From contig NW_024881829.1 of NCBI RefSeq assembly GCF_019059575.1, forward strand, positions 62,001-126,000: DNA of 64,000 nt. The letters run 5' to 3'. Of this stretch, positions 56,122 to 64,000 are shown piece by piece. The number at the start of each line of letters is the position of its first letter. Position 1 is the stretch's first letter. A program made the translations under genes and the position numbers. The notes under the pieces were generated by a model. It saw only the letters and a list, made by a program, of their open reading frames with translations, was not told where the DNA came from and made no database searches. Origin of the DNA: Amphibalanus amphitrite (taxonomy: Eukaryota > Arthropoda > Thecostraca > Balanomorpha > Balanidae).

Positions 56122-56129
56122 GTAAGCAG
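56122..56129. other. 8-bp target duplication of the hAT-like element (left)
   Basis: GTAAGCAG is repeated at 61,775-61,782. An 8-bp duplication is diagnostic of hAT-type transposition. Confidence 0.85.
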
Positions 56130-57141
56130 TAGAGGTGTCAATTTCAGAAATTTCTTGTCCGATGTCCGTCCAATGTCCAAAATCCTAGCTCACTTTTGTC
56201 CGAAAAATGTCCAAAGCATGGATTTGTCCGAAAAATGTCCGAAAGCTGGATATGGTAAGAGAGGATGGTAGAATTGATCTATCTTAGGTACATGTTTGTA
56301 TGTACCACATGATAACTAGAATAACAGATATCCGCCACCTGGTTTTGAGTGCAAAATATTGCAAACTAAAAATGTTGAAGCAATATCATATGCAATAGGG
56401 AATGGGCATTTGGCCAATAGGCCTAATCTGATATACAACACAAACAGCATATTGAGACAAGCCTATTCTGCTTCAAAATGTGCTACAACCTACAACTGAA
56501 GCTGAGTAAGCAAGAATAATGCAAAACATTGCATTATCCCTCAAATTTGCGTTCTCAAAAAGGTATTGACTTCTTGCCACACCCCTTTGCCACTAAGCCA
56601 CCTGATGATGAATAATACAGCAATAATGCAAGAAGCTAGTCACTTACAATAATGATGCATATCTTCATCTTATATCACACTGGCTGAGATGTAAAGTTTG
56701 AGCTTCTTGCAAAAGCAAAATTGAAATAGTTAATGTGAGAAGAACATGTGAGATAGGTACATCTGGAAGAAACGTGCTCTTCACTGAGCCACACATCTCT
56801 AAATCCAAAAGAATAAGCGATCACAAAAAAATAAAATTACTTGCTATGAATGAACACAAATTCACTAAAATTCACAAGCAAAAAGAAGTTGTAATCATTC
56901 TTGGTAGAATGAAAACACATTTCATGCTACCATTCTCGGTAGCATGGAACATGGTATCCGGCCTTGAGTCGATGATGTGAAAGTAAATCAATAATATGAC
57001 GTCATTATCATTTCATTTGTCCTATTGAAGTGCATTCACCTTACCTTACCTTACCTTACCTTGTTGGTAGTCGGGAAAAAAGGCAACTTGGCCTGGAGAT
57101 CCCGTTCTCATCGAGCTCAAGGTTTGGGAGTATCTAGGCTC

Positions 57142-60021
57142 TTAAAGGTAGGGAGTGTCGAACATGATGTCTCTCCAGTGCTTGTCAAGTAGTGACTTGA
57201 ACTCGTTGACTGTTGTGGCAGACACAACTTGTGGCGGGAGAGAGTTCCAGTCATTGACTGCTCGGGAGCTGAACACGTTCTTGCGGACGGTGGTCTTCAC
57301 GCTAGTTTTGCAGAGCTTCCATTGATGTCCCCTTGTCCTAGCTGAGTCAGACTTGCGTAGAAACGTCTCCGGAGGTACGTCGATGCCGCCGTGGAGCATC
57401 TGGTATACGGTGACCATGTCTCCTCTTCTACGTCGGTAATAAAGCGTTGGGAGGCCTAAGCGTCGCAGCCTTTCTGTATACGGCAGGTGCTTGACGGAGT
57501 CGACCATCCTGGACGCTCTCCTCTGGACGCGTTCTAGGAGTTTTTGGTCCAGTATACTGGAAGGACCCCACACAACATTACCGTATTCGAGGAACGGTCT
57601 CACCAATGTCTTATAGAGTAGCGGGAGCGTCTCTTCGTTGATGTTTGCAAAGGATCGACGCACAACAGCTAGGACCTGAGACGCCTTCGATGCCGCTGCG
57701 GCTGTCTGACTGTGGAACTTCAGCCGATCGTCGATGATCACACCGAGGTCTCTCTCTTCTTCAGTTACATTGATCAGCTGTCCGTTCAGGGCGTATGGCC
57801 GCTTAACATTTCGTGGACCAATGTGCATCACTGTGCATTTGGCTTCGTTGAACGGAAGGAGCCATTTGCGAGACCATGTTACGAGAGCGTCGATGTCGTC
57901 TTGTAGGCTGGTGGATTCCGAGTCAGGTGCCCTGCAGTACAGTTTCGTATCGTCTGCAAACAGCTTTATCTGGTTTTCGACGCATTCAGGAAGATCGTTC
58001 ACATAGATTATGAACAAGGTGGGGCCGAGGACGGATCCTTGTGGAATTCCACTGATGACTGGAGACCAGGCCGATTTGGATCCCTGGACGACGACTCTCT
58101 GGGAGCGTCCCACCAGGAAGGCTTCCACCCAGCGCAGCAGCTTACCTCCAACTCCATATGAGCTCAGCTTACTAAGTAGTCTCTTGTGCGGCACGGAGTC
58201 GAAAGCCTTGGCGAAATCAAGATAGGCAACGTCCACAGCATCTCCGTCGTCGATTGCAGTACTCCAGTCCTCCAATGCCTCTAATAACTGAGTCATGCAG
58301 GATCGTCTTGGAAGGAACCCATGCTGTGCTCTGTGGAGAAGGCCTGATTCAGTAAAATGGTCGAGCAGATGATCTCGGACAATAGACTCCAGGACTTTAG
58401 AAGGGATAGATGTGAGGCTGACCGGTCTGTAACTAGATGGGGCGTGACGGTCACCCTTTTTGAAGATGGGGGTGATCTCGCCGGCTTTCCAGTCAGCGGG
58501 GAGCCTTCCAGCCTCAATGGACGCCCTGAACAGAACACTCATCGGATGAGCCAAGATATCTGCGGAGTCGCGGAGTGTACGAGCGTGGATGCGGTCAGGA
58601 CCTGGAGAGCTTGTCGGTCGAATGGCCAGGAGTTTCTTTTTGACAGTCAAAGGAGAGACGTCAATGTCGTCCAGAGAGGTCACCACACCACGATCCGTCA
58701 GCTCAGGGACCGGTCCCGTGTCCTCCACTGTGAAGACGCTACTGAAGAAGCGACTCAAGATATCAGCCTTTGCTTGGTTGCTACAGTTGAGTTTGTCGTC
58801 CTCGTCTCGCAGGTCACCAACTCGGGAGCCAGTACGCAGCCTGGAACTAGCATATCTCCAAAATGCCTTCGGATTCTGTTTGATGTCAGCAGCCAGGTTG
58901 CTCTCGTGAGTCTTTCGAAGGTTTCTTGTCAGTTTCCTCAGTGAGTTCCTCAGCGTCGTGTACCGAGCGTAGTCAAGGGGACTGAGCGATTGACAGTATG
59001 TGGACCACAGTTCCTTCTTTTTCTTCTTCATCTGCATGGCAGTTCTGTTCATGTAGAGATTCTTCTTGGTACGTCGCCTGGTCTTGGAGCAGCTGTCAAC
59101 GGTCGAGGTGATGGCAGATTTGAAGAACGTGTAGGCTTCTTCCAGCTCCATGTTATTCATTACAGTCCAATCGTGTTCTCTCAACTTGCCTGGCAGGAGA
59201 TCGTAGTTGATCTGCAAGTATGTTGGTGAGGGAGAGATCAGCCGATAACAGGTGAGGACGAATCTGATAACTATGTGGTCACTGTTTCCGAGTCCAGGAA
59301 GGTACTCCAGATTTTCAACCATTCCCTCCTCATTTGTGAGGACTAGATCGAGAACATTTGGGGTCTCCCCCATCCTGTAGCGAGTGGGCTGACGGACATG
59401 CTGGAACATGAAGCTGTCCTGGATGACCTCGAGAAAGGAGTGGGCACAATGCGACTGTGGTGCGTTCACAACCTGGACATTCCAGTCGATCTGGGGCAGA
59501 TTGAAGTCCCCAACAATTAATAAATGGGAACATTCTTGGCTAACATGATGGATGAGATGAGCTAGGTATTTGACACTCTCTTCATGGTCACTGGATGGGC
59601 TCCGATAAACACAACCAATCAGCAGTGAGTCACTTCCGTTTAGGGACAACCGAATCCACAAATGTTCCACCAGTGGTGGTTGGACCATTGGCAGTGGAAA
59701 TTGGCTGATCTCTGAGCTTGCAATGTGATCAGCAACAAAAATGCATATTCCACGTAGGCCGCTGCTCCCCAGGTTGTGGGTCAGGGGAGAGAAGTTTAAG
59801 TAAACGTAATATCCTGGGAGATTGAGGAGAGCTGGAGCAATGGGCTGTCGTTGTGCTTTTGGAATTGTTTCAGTTAACAATATCAAGTCCGGTTCATCTT
59901 CACAAATTTGCATTAGAAGATTGTCACGTTTACTCACAAATTGATCACTGTTGGTATAAAGTACCTTCAGGCCAGAACTACCATGTGTGCTTGACTTGTT
60001 CTTCGCATTAATGCAGCGTAG
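57142..60021 (-). CDS. CR1 LINE ORF2: endonuclease and reverse transcriptase
   Basis: The frame is open from directly after the ORF1 stop. It contains an APE-type endonuclease (LILLTET, VGDFNLPQIDW, SDHIVIRF) and a CR1/jockey-group RT (SSPGPDRIHARTL, SYRPVSLTS, YLDFAKAFDSVPH, GIPQGSVLGPTLF, catalytic FADDTKLY), then a C-terminal region with LLYKTLVRPFLEYGNVVWGP. There is no ATG between the ORF1 stop and the endonuclease; the first ATG falls inside that domain (LLMQICED). This argues that ORF2 is made by readthrough or reinitiation. ORF2 nicks the target and primes reverse transcription there. No internal stops were seen. Confidence 0.88.
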   Translation of the reverse strand, partial: LRCINAKNKSSTHGSSGLKVLYTNSDQFVSKRDNLLMQICEDEPDLILLTETIPKAQRQPIAPALLNLPGYYVYLNFSPLTHNLGSSGLRGICIFVADHIASSEISQFPLPMVQPPLVEHLWIRLSLNGSDSLLIGCVYRSPSSDHEESVKYLAHLIHHVSQECSHLLIVGDFNLPQIDWNVQVVNAPQSHCAHSFLEVIQDSFMFQHVRQPTRYRMGETPNVLDLVLTNEEGMVENLEYLPGLGNSDHIVIRFVLTCYRLISPSPTYLQINYDLLPGKLREHDWTVMNNMELEEAYTFFKSAITSTVDSCSKTRRRTKKNLYMNRTAMQMKKKKKELWSTYCQSLSPLDYARYTTLRNSLRKLTRNLRKTHESNLAADIKQNPKAFWRYASSRLRTGSRVGDLRDEDDKLNCSNQAKADILSRFFSSVFTVEDTGPVPELTDRGVVTSLDDIDVSPLTVKKKLLAIRPTSSPGPDRIHARTLRDSADILAHPMSVLFRASIEAGRLPADWKAGEITPIFKKGDRHAPSSYRPVSLTSIPSKVLESIVRDHLLDHFTESGLLHRAQHGFLPRRSCMTQLLEALEDWSTAIDDGDAVDVAYLDFAKAFDSVPHKRLLSKLSSYGVGGKLLRWVEAFLVGRSQRVVVQGSKSAWSPVISGIPQGSVLGPTLFIIYVNDLPECVENQIKLFADDTKLYCRAPDSESTSLQDDIDALVTWSRKWLLPFNEAKCTVMHIGPRNVKRPYALNGQLINVTEEERDLGVIIDDRLKFHSQTAAAASKASQVLAVVRRSFANINEETLPLLYKTLVRPFLEYGNVVWGPSSILDQKLLERVQRRASRMVDSVKHLPYTERLRRLGLPTLYYRRRRGDMVTVYQMLHGGIDVPPETFLRKSDSARTRGHQWKLCKTSVKTTVRKNVFSSRAVNDWNSLPPQVVSATTVNEFKSLLDKHWRDIMFDTPYL

Positions 60022-60027
60022 TCACTT
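60016..60027 (-). promoter_or_regulatory. Stop-codon readthrough context between CR1 ORF1 and ORF2
   Basis: Minus strand AAG TGA CTA CGC (TGA at 60,022-60,024). ORF1 and ORF2 are in the same frame, separated only by this TGA. UGA followed by CUA is a well-known leaky stop context in viruses and animals. Confidence 0.6.
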
Positions 60028-60888
60028 TTGCCTAGGCTGGGGAGGTCCCTGTCCGGAGTGAAGGGATTCATCTCTGTCAGGTCGGTCGTTAGCCTGACTG
60101 CTGGAAGAACTCGTCCCCAGTGACGCTGCAGTTTGGGCCCCTTCCCTGTCTCCTGTGGATGGGTCAGGTTCTGGGGCCGTTCCTCGCTCGTGACTGCTGG
60201 ATTCATGCTGGGTGACAGGCCTTGTCTCAGAAAGCAACACTGAAGAGGTAGAGGCTCTGACAGATGGGGCAGCAGCTCCTGGTTCAGATGGCTGGGCATC
60301 CATCCTGACAATGCGTCTGCCCCTGATGGTGAGATTGGTCTCACCTGCCTGTCTTCTGGCTGCTAACTCTTCCCTGAGGGCCTTGTTAGCCTCCCTTTCC
60401 TTCCGCGACAGATCTGGAGTGATGTAGATGTTCTTGTATGCCTCAAAGTTGCGCAAATGTGGTGCCGCTCTCAATATGTCGTGTTTGCAGGATGGGTGTT
60501 CCAGAGACACAATGAGGAGCCTTGGTTTGTTTGGTTGCACTTTTCCCACCCTGAAGGACTTCGAAGGAGTAACGTGCATCCTCATTACTTCTTTGATCAT
60601 GGCCTGGAACAAAACCATATCATTTTTTGATCTTTCATCAACTGAGACACCAGCCTGTTCAGGGAGATTGTGTACGACAATGTTTCCCTTTCGGAGTTCC
60701 CTGTCCTTGTGGTCATCCAAAACTTGAGAGAGCTCTCTGAAAGTTTTGCGTTCCCCATCTGGATGTGCTTTTGGGAGTGAGTCCAGTTGAGACTTCACCA
60801 CCTTGACAACCTCATCACATGTCCCTTTGAGTGCATCAGCATATGAAGTTTTGTGTTGTTGGAACTTCTGCTCGACTACATTCACCAT
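60022..60888 (-). CDS. CR1 LINE ORF1 (RRM-like RNA-binding protein)
   Basis: 288 codons from a true ATG at 60,888. The central part (GNIVVHNLPE, then PRLLIVSLEHPSCKHDIL and IYITPDLSRKEREANKALRE) matches the RRM-like core of invertebrate CR1-type ORF1 proteins. The C-terminal 80 residues are Ser/Pro/Asp-rich. ORF1 binds the element's RNA. The upstream segment may be shortened, since no PHD finger or esterase domain is present. The frame continues into ORF2 after a single TGA. Confidence 0.8.
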   Translation of the reverse strand: MVNVVEQKFQQHKTSYADALKGTCDEVVKVVKSQLDSLPKAHPDGERKTFRELSQVLDDHKDRELRKGNIVVHNLPEQAGVSVDERSKNDMVLFQAMIKEVMRMHVTPSKSFRVGKVQPNKPRLLIVSLEHPSCKHDILRAAPHLRNFEAYKNIYITPDLSRKEREANKALREELAARRQAGETNLTIRGRRIVRMDAQPSEPGAAAPSVRASTSSVLLSETRPVTQHESSSHERGTAPEPDPSTGDREGAQTAASLGTSSSSSQANDRPDRDESLHSGQGPPQPRQK

Positions 60889-60950
60889 TTGTTGTTTGAT
60901 TAAAATTCAATATGTATTGCAAAGTAATATATTTTTTTCTAAAATTATTC

Positions 60951-61774
60951 AATTGTGAAGCAAAATGACTGTATCTATTGTTTAAGACGTCATTTTTTTG
61001 TCTCCTCTGATTCTCATCGGGGGGCCATCTTTCCTTAAGTGACATTTATGACGCTTTCGCTGGATTTCATCATCTTTTGGTAATCTGTTTATTGATAGGC
61101 TGTCTGCATATTATGTAGCATTTTATTCGATATTTCGGCACAGAGTTTTTTTGGGGGGGAAGAGGTAGAAGGGGATGACTTTATGATAGGAGGTTCTAGG
61201 TAAGACTCTAGTGCTACTTAGCACACTTTGATATTTGCAATTTTCTTCAGTCTCTTTTCTGTTAACTTTCAAGTGAGGCAAATCTATTTTTGGATTCCCT
61301 ACTTTACTACTTTGGTGTCTAGTGCTTCCCACACGTCTATGATTGTACATCATAGGTATTCATAACTGTGTTATCTCATGATGGGCTTGCTGACAATAAT
61401 GTCAACTATTGGCAATTGCCATTTGTAAACACATTTTCAAATTAAGTGTTAAAAGTTGGCACAGTATAGGTAGGTATGTACCTTATTTGACTCAGAGCTA
61501 CCCGCTACATGCAATCACGTTAATGTTCATCTTGCACTATAATTATGAATGATGTATAAAACACCTATCCCCTGCCAATTTTGATGACATGTTTTGCAAT
61601 TTGCATATTGATGATGGAAATAAGTTTGAACTTAAACTTTTTTAAAGAAATTTGTAAATTTCAACTAGTTTTCCGAATATGTCCAATGTGTTTGTCACTT
61701 GTCCGTCCGATTTCCGAATCGGAATTCGGAAATTTTCGGAATTCCAAAATTTTCGGTTCCGATTGACACCTCTA
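60951..61774. other. Right part of the hAT-like element, no gene
   Basis: AT-rich, with short frames only. The last about 110 bp contain the GTCCG/TTCCGAATTCCGG-type subterminal repeats and the inverted repeat end. Confidence 0.5.
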
Positions 61775-61782
61775 GTAAGCAG

Positions 61783-63853
61783 GTTCACTGCGAGGTTGAA
61801 AAGGTAGCCCGAAGTCTGGTCTCCTTGTCGGATTCCGCAATTCAGGTATATTTTATCCCCTAAATGCCCGTTTAATATTATTCGGGAGAAGTTATCGTTG
61901 TTTAAATATAGAAGTTTAATGATTTCTATGAAATTTGGTCCAAAGTTGTACTGTTTTAACACTTCCAGTATCATCTCCCACGAGAGCGAATCAAATGCGG
62001 CTTCAAAGTCAGCAGACATAACTAACCCTGATTCTTTTCTGTTTGAAAGGAGATTTATCACGTCATATATTAAGCGTGTATTTTCACCTATGTATCGTCC
62101 TTTGATGTAGGCTGTTTGACAAGGGTCTATTAGCTTTCCTATTACTTTTTGGATTCGTGCCGAGATAGCTGACGAAATTATTTTGAAATCAACATTCAAC
62201 AACGTTATTGGGCGCCCACCTTTTAAAGTGTTGAGTTGTTTCCCGGCCTTGGGGATCATTGTTATGATCCCCTCTCGATGAGAAAGAAGGGTTTTGCCAA
62301 GTTTGGTACAATATATAAATGCTCTGTAAAGGAAGGGCCCCAATTTCTGCCAGAATTTTCAAAAGAAACATGCCGTATACCCATTTGAGCCTGGGGATTT
62401 TCCTTTGTTCATTTTTTTGCATTGCCTGTGTTAATTCTTGATAAGAGATCGTGTTCTCAAGGAGTGCTCGTTCATGTGTGTTTATTTTTTCATGGATATT
62501 CTCAAGTGCGAGTTTTTCAACTACTTCTTTGGGAGCACTGTTTATTTTGTTAAATTTATGGGTTAAGTCGTTGGTGAAGGCCTTAAGGATTTCTGACGCT
62601 TCTGTAATTTTATGATTGTCAGAGATAAGCTCTGCTGGGCTTTTCCTCATTGCATTTCTTTTCTCTAAACCGAGGAAATATTTAGATGACCTTTCGCCTT
62701 CTTCGTGCCATCTTATTCTGGATCTTACAATTAAACCGTGAACAATAGGCTCCCTAAACTTCTCTAGCTCCTCCTTACAACTCTTAAGCTGTGAGCTATT
62801 TTCTTCCGATCTGTTGATTGTAAAAGCTGAGCTTGCATGAGCTACCTTCGTAATTAATTCTTTTTCTTTTAGTTTGAAATGTCTTGCATTAATTTTTGAG
62901 TATTTAACAGTTTCTCCTCTGATGAGCATCAGAAGTGTTTCATAAAATAGGTCATTACCTATTTTGAATTCTATTTTGTTGAAGTTTTCTGCATTTGAAA
63001 GAAATTCTTTCGTGTACAGAGGTACAGCGTACTCCTCAATCGTTCTCTGGATGCATTCATTTACGATTTGTATGTATTTTTCGTCATGTAATAAAGATTC
63101 ATTAAATTTCCACAGGCCGGGTCCTCTTTGTGGTTCATTGGTTTGTACCCGCATTGAAATGATATTATGATCCGTTTTATATCCAGGGAGTATTTGCAAA
63201 TCTGAGCAGCTGGCGACCAGGTGGTTGCAAACGAAAAACATATCCAATCTTGCTCCCTTGTTTAAATTGGATGTGAACCACGTGTACTGTTGTTGCGTTG
63301 GGTTTTTATGCCGCCATATATCAATTAAGTTATTTTCATTGCTTATTGACATGAATTTCTTCCTCGCATTAACATTATTCTCACGAATATATCCATAACT
63401 ATCATCTTCTGCATTTGCCACGAAATTAAAGTCCCCACCGAGGATGATATTATCATAGTTTGCATTTTCTAGTATTTGACCTAATTGTTCGTAGAACTGC
63501 GGCTCATCCCGATTCGGGCCATATATACTGCCTACCAAGTAGTTGACAGAATTTATTTTACATTCAAGTATGAGATAATTGCCTTTATTGTCTACGTATT
63601 TGTTTATTATTTCGTGTTGGCTATCTTTATTGATGAGTATAGACACACCTCTACTGTTACTTGTATGGTAAGAGTGGTATGCCTTTCCTTCCCAAAGAGT
63701 ATTAAACGATGGTATTTTATCCTGCGTCAAGTGAGTGTCTTGAAGAAGGATTATGTTACTGTTTAGATTTTTTATGTAATGCATTACGTCTCTTCGCTTG
63801 TGTTGAGATCCTAGGCCTCTGACATTAATTGATATGATTTTAATGGAACCCAT
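61783..63853 (-). pseudogene. L1/Tx1-like ORF2, N-terminal half (endonuclease and first RT motifs)
   Basis: ATG at 63,853 starts MGSIKIISINVRGLGS, the APE endonuclease opening. It is followed by LLQDTHL, GGDFNFVAN and a YKTDHNIISM catalytic stretch. The frame shifts at an A-run near 62,415, and the next frame (KSPGSNGYT) meets a TGA within about ten codons. RT then continues with GRPITLLNVDFKI, SADFEAAFDSLSW and GIRQGDQTSGYLF, and breaks at 61,783 where the hAT-like element begins. One frameshift plus one nonsense codon make it a pseudogene. Confidence 0.85.
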
Positions 63854-64000
63854 ATTCTTGCAAGTATTGAAAAATGTGCTCACGCGTCTTCATTTCTTTG
63901 CATGCTTTCGGCGTTGGGTATTTGACGGTGTTGGCACGTGTGCGGATTTGTGGCATGGTGCTGGGTTGCGCAAATGTAGCGTTTGTATCTGTGTAGTTGG
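63840..64000 (-). CDS. Possible 3' end of the LINE ORF1, partial
   Basis: A minus-strand frame is open from the window edge to TAA at 63,840-63,842 (ending EHIFQYLQEYGFH). It overlaps the ORF2 ATG by 14 nt. Overlap of ORF1 end and ORF2 start is common in LINEs. Only about 53 codons are visible and no family motif is recognised, so this rests on position. Confidence 0.35.
   Translation of the reverse strand, partial: NYTDTNATFAQPSTMPQIRTRANTVKYPTPKACKEMKTREHIFQYLQEYGFH

Larger units (their letters stand above)
57038..60950 (-). mobile_element. CR1-type LINE with TAAGG microsatellite tail
   Basis: On the minus strand it contains ORF1, ORF2, an approximately 85-nt 3' UTR and a tail of about five TAAGG units (plus strand CCTTA, 57,038-57,062). 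Short microsatellite tails rather than poly(A) are typical of CR1-like LINEs. The 5' limit is uncertain (somewhere after the ORF1 ATG at 60,888). Both frames are uninterrupted, so the copy looks recent and may be near full length. Confidence 0.8.
56130..61774. mobile_element. hAT-like DNA transposon, itself interrupted by a CR1 LINE
   Basis: Both ends are TAGAGGTGTCAAT inverted repeats (13 bp), bordered by the 8-bp duplication GTAAGCAG. Subterminal regions hold repeated GTCCG words (TTGTCCGAAAAATGTCC at the left; GTCCGTCCGATTTCCG at the right). Removing the CR1 leaves about 1.7 kb (56,130-57,037 and roughly 60,950-61,774) with no hAT transposase, so this is a non-autonomous derivative. The family call rests on duplication length and end sequence. 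Confidence 0.78.
54231..64000 (-). mobile_element. L1/Tx1-type LINE, decayed, split by a hAT-like insertion, runs off the window
   Basis: The minus-strand pieces 61,783-64,000 and about 54,231-56,129 are two halves of one LINE. Endonuclease and the first RT motifs lie in the right half; the YADD motif and C-terminal Cys/His segment lie in the left. The halves join exactly at GTAAGCAG, duplicated on both sides of the insertion at 56,130-61,774. The endonuclease start (IISINVRGLGS, LLQDTHL) resembles the L1/Tx1 group. The left limit, the LINE 3' end, is approximate. Confidence 0.8.

Noticed and set aside
57038..57062. CCTTA tandem repeat as a possible telomere-like repeat
   Set aside because: CCTTA/TAAGG is not a rotation of the arthropod TTAGG telomere repeat, and its place directly after the LINE 3' UTR marks it as the LINE tail.
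1..64000. CRISPR arrays, bacterial operons or ribosome-binding sites
   Set aside because: The window is eukaryotic; the only regular direct repeats are the 160-bp LTR array and simple repeats, with no unique spacers.

Overview
The window is animal nuclear DNA. It has GU-AG introns with branch points, TATA/CRE-type promoters, tRNA-derived SINE sequence and two kinds of non-LTR retrotransposon. The errantivirus-type LTR element, CR1 and L1/Tx1 LINEs, Tc1/mariner and hAT-like insertions together suggest an invertebrate, perhaps an aquatic arthropod; the species cannot be named from the sequence. I found no convincing single-copy host protein gene. Almost everything recognisable is mobile or repetitive.

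Layout. 1-2.8 kb holds two direct repeats of about 865 bp, each containing a long foldback. 2.8-13.3 kb is mostly unassigned, with a tRNA-derived SINE head near 4.2 kb, two hairpins at 10.5-10.95 kb and pieces of a repeat superfamily packed with TGACCT/AGGTCA hexamers. 13.36-14.66 kb is a decayed mariner with intact inverted repeats and TA duplications. 14.7-17.7 kb is a foldback nested inside another foldback. 17.7-28.5 kb holds more AGGTCA-rich units, including a 1.6 kb inverted pair, a 0.94 kb TIR element and GACTCC repeats.

28,504-50,688 (minus strand) is the centrepiece: an apparently intact 22.2 kb Ty3/gypsy element of errantivirus type, flanked by a TAGC duplication. It has gag, a -1 frameshift signal, pol (PR-RT-RNaseH-IN) and a fusion-protein-like env with its own splice acceptor. 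Its LTRs are about 6.5 kb each and nearly identical. Each LTR carries, antisense to gag-pol-env, a two-exon gene with a textbook intron. The predicted 288-aa product is a J-domain-like module (HPD motif) joined to a long coiled coil. Each LTR also holds nine tandem 160-bp repeats and a CCAAT/GC/CRE/TATA-like promoter oriented for the retroviral genes. I know of no described retroelement with an LTR-encoded antisense J-domain protein; this is the strongest candidate for something new.

50.7-54.2 kb resumes the AGGTCA repeat that the element interrupted, followed by GACTCC repeats and a paralogous uninterrupted copy of the target repeat. 54.4-64.0 kb is a three-level nest on the minus strand. 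A decayed L1/Tx1-type LINE is split by a hAT-like element with an 8-bp duplication, and a CR1-type LINE is inserted in that. The CR1 ORF1 and ORF2 lie in one frame, separated only by UGA-CUA, a known readthrough context.
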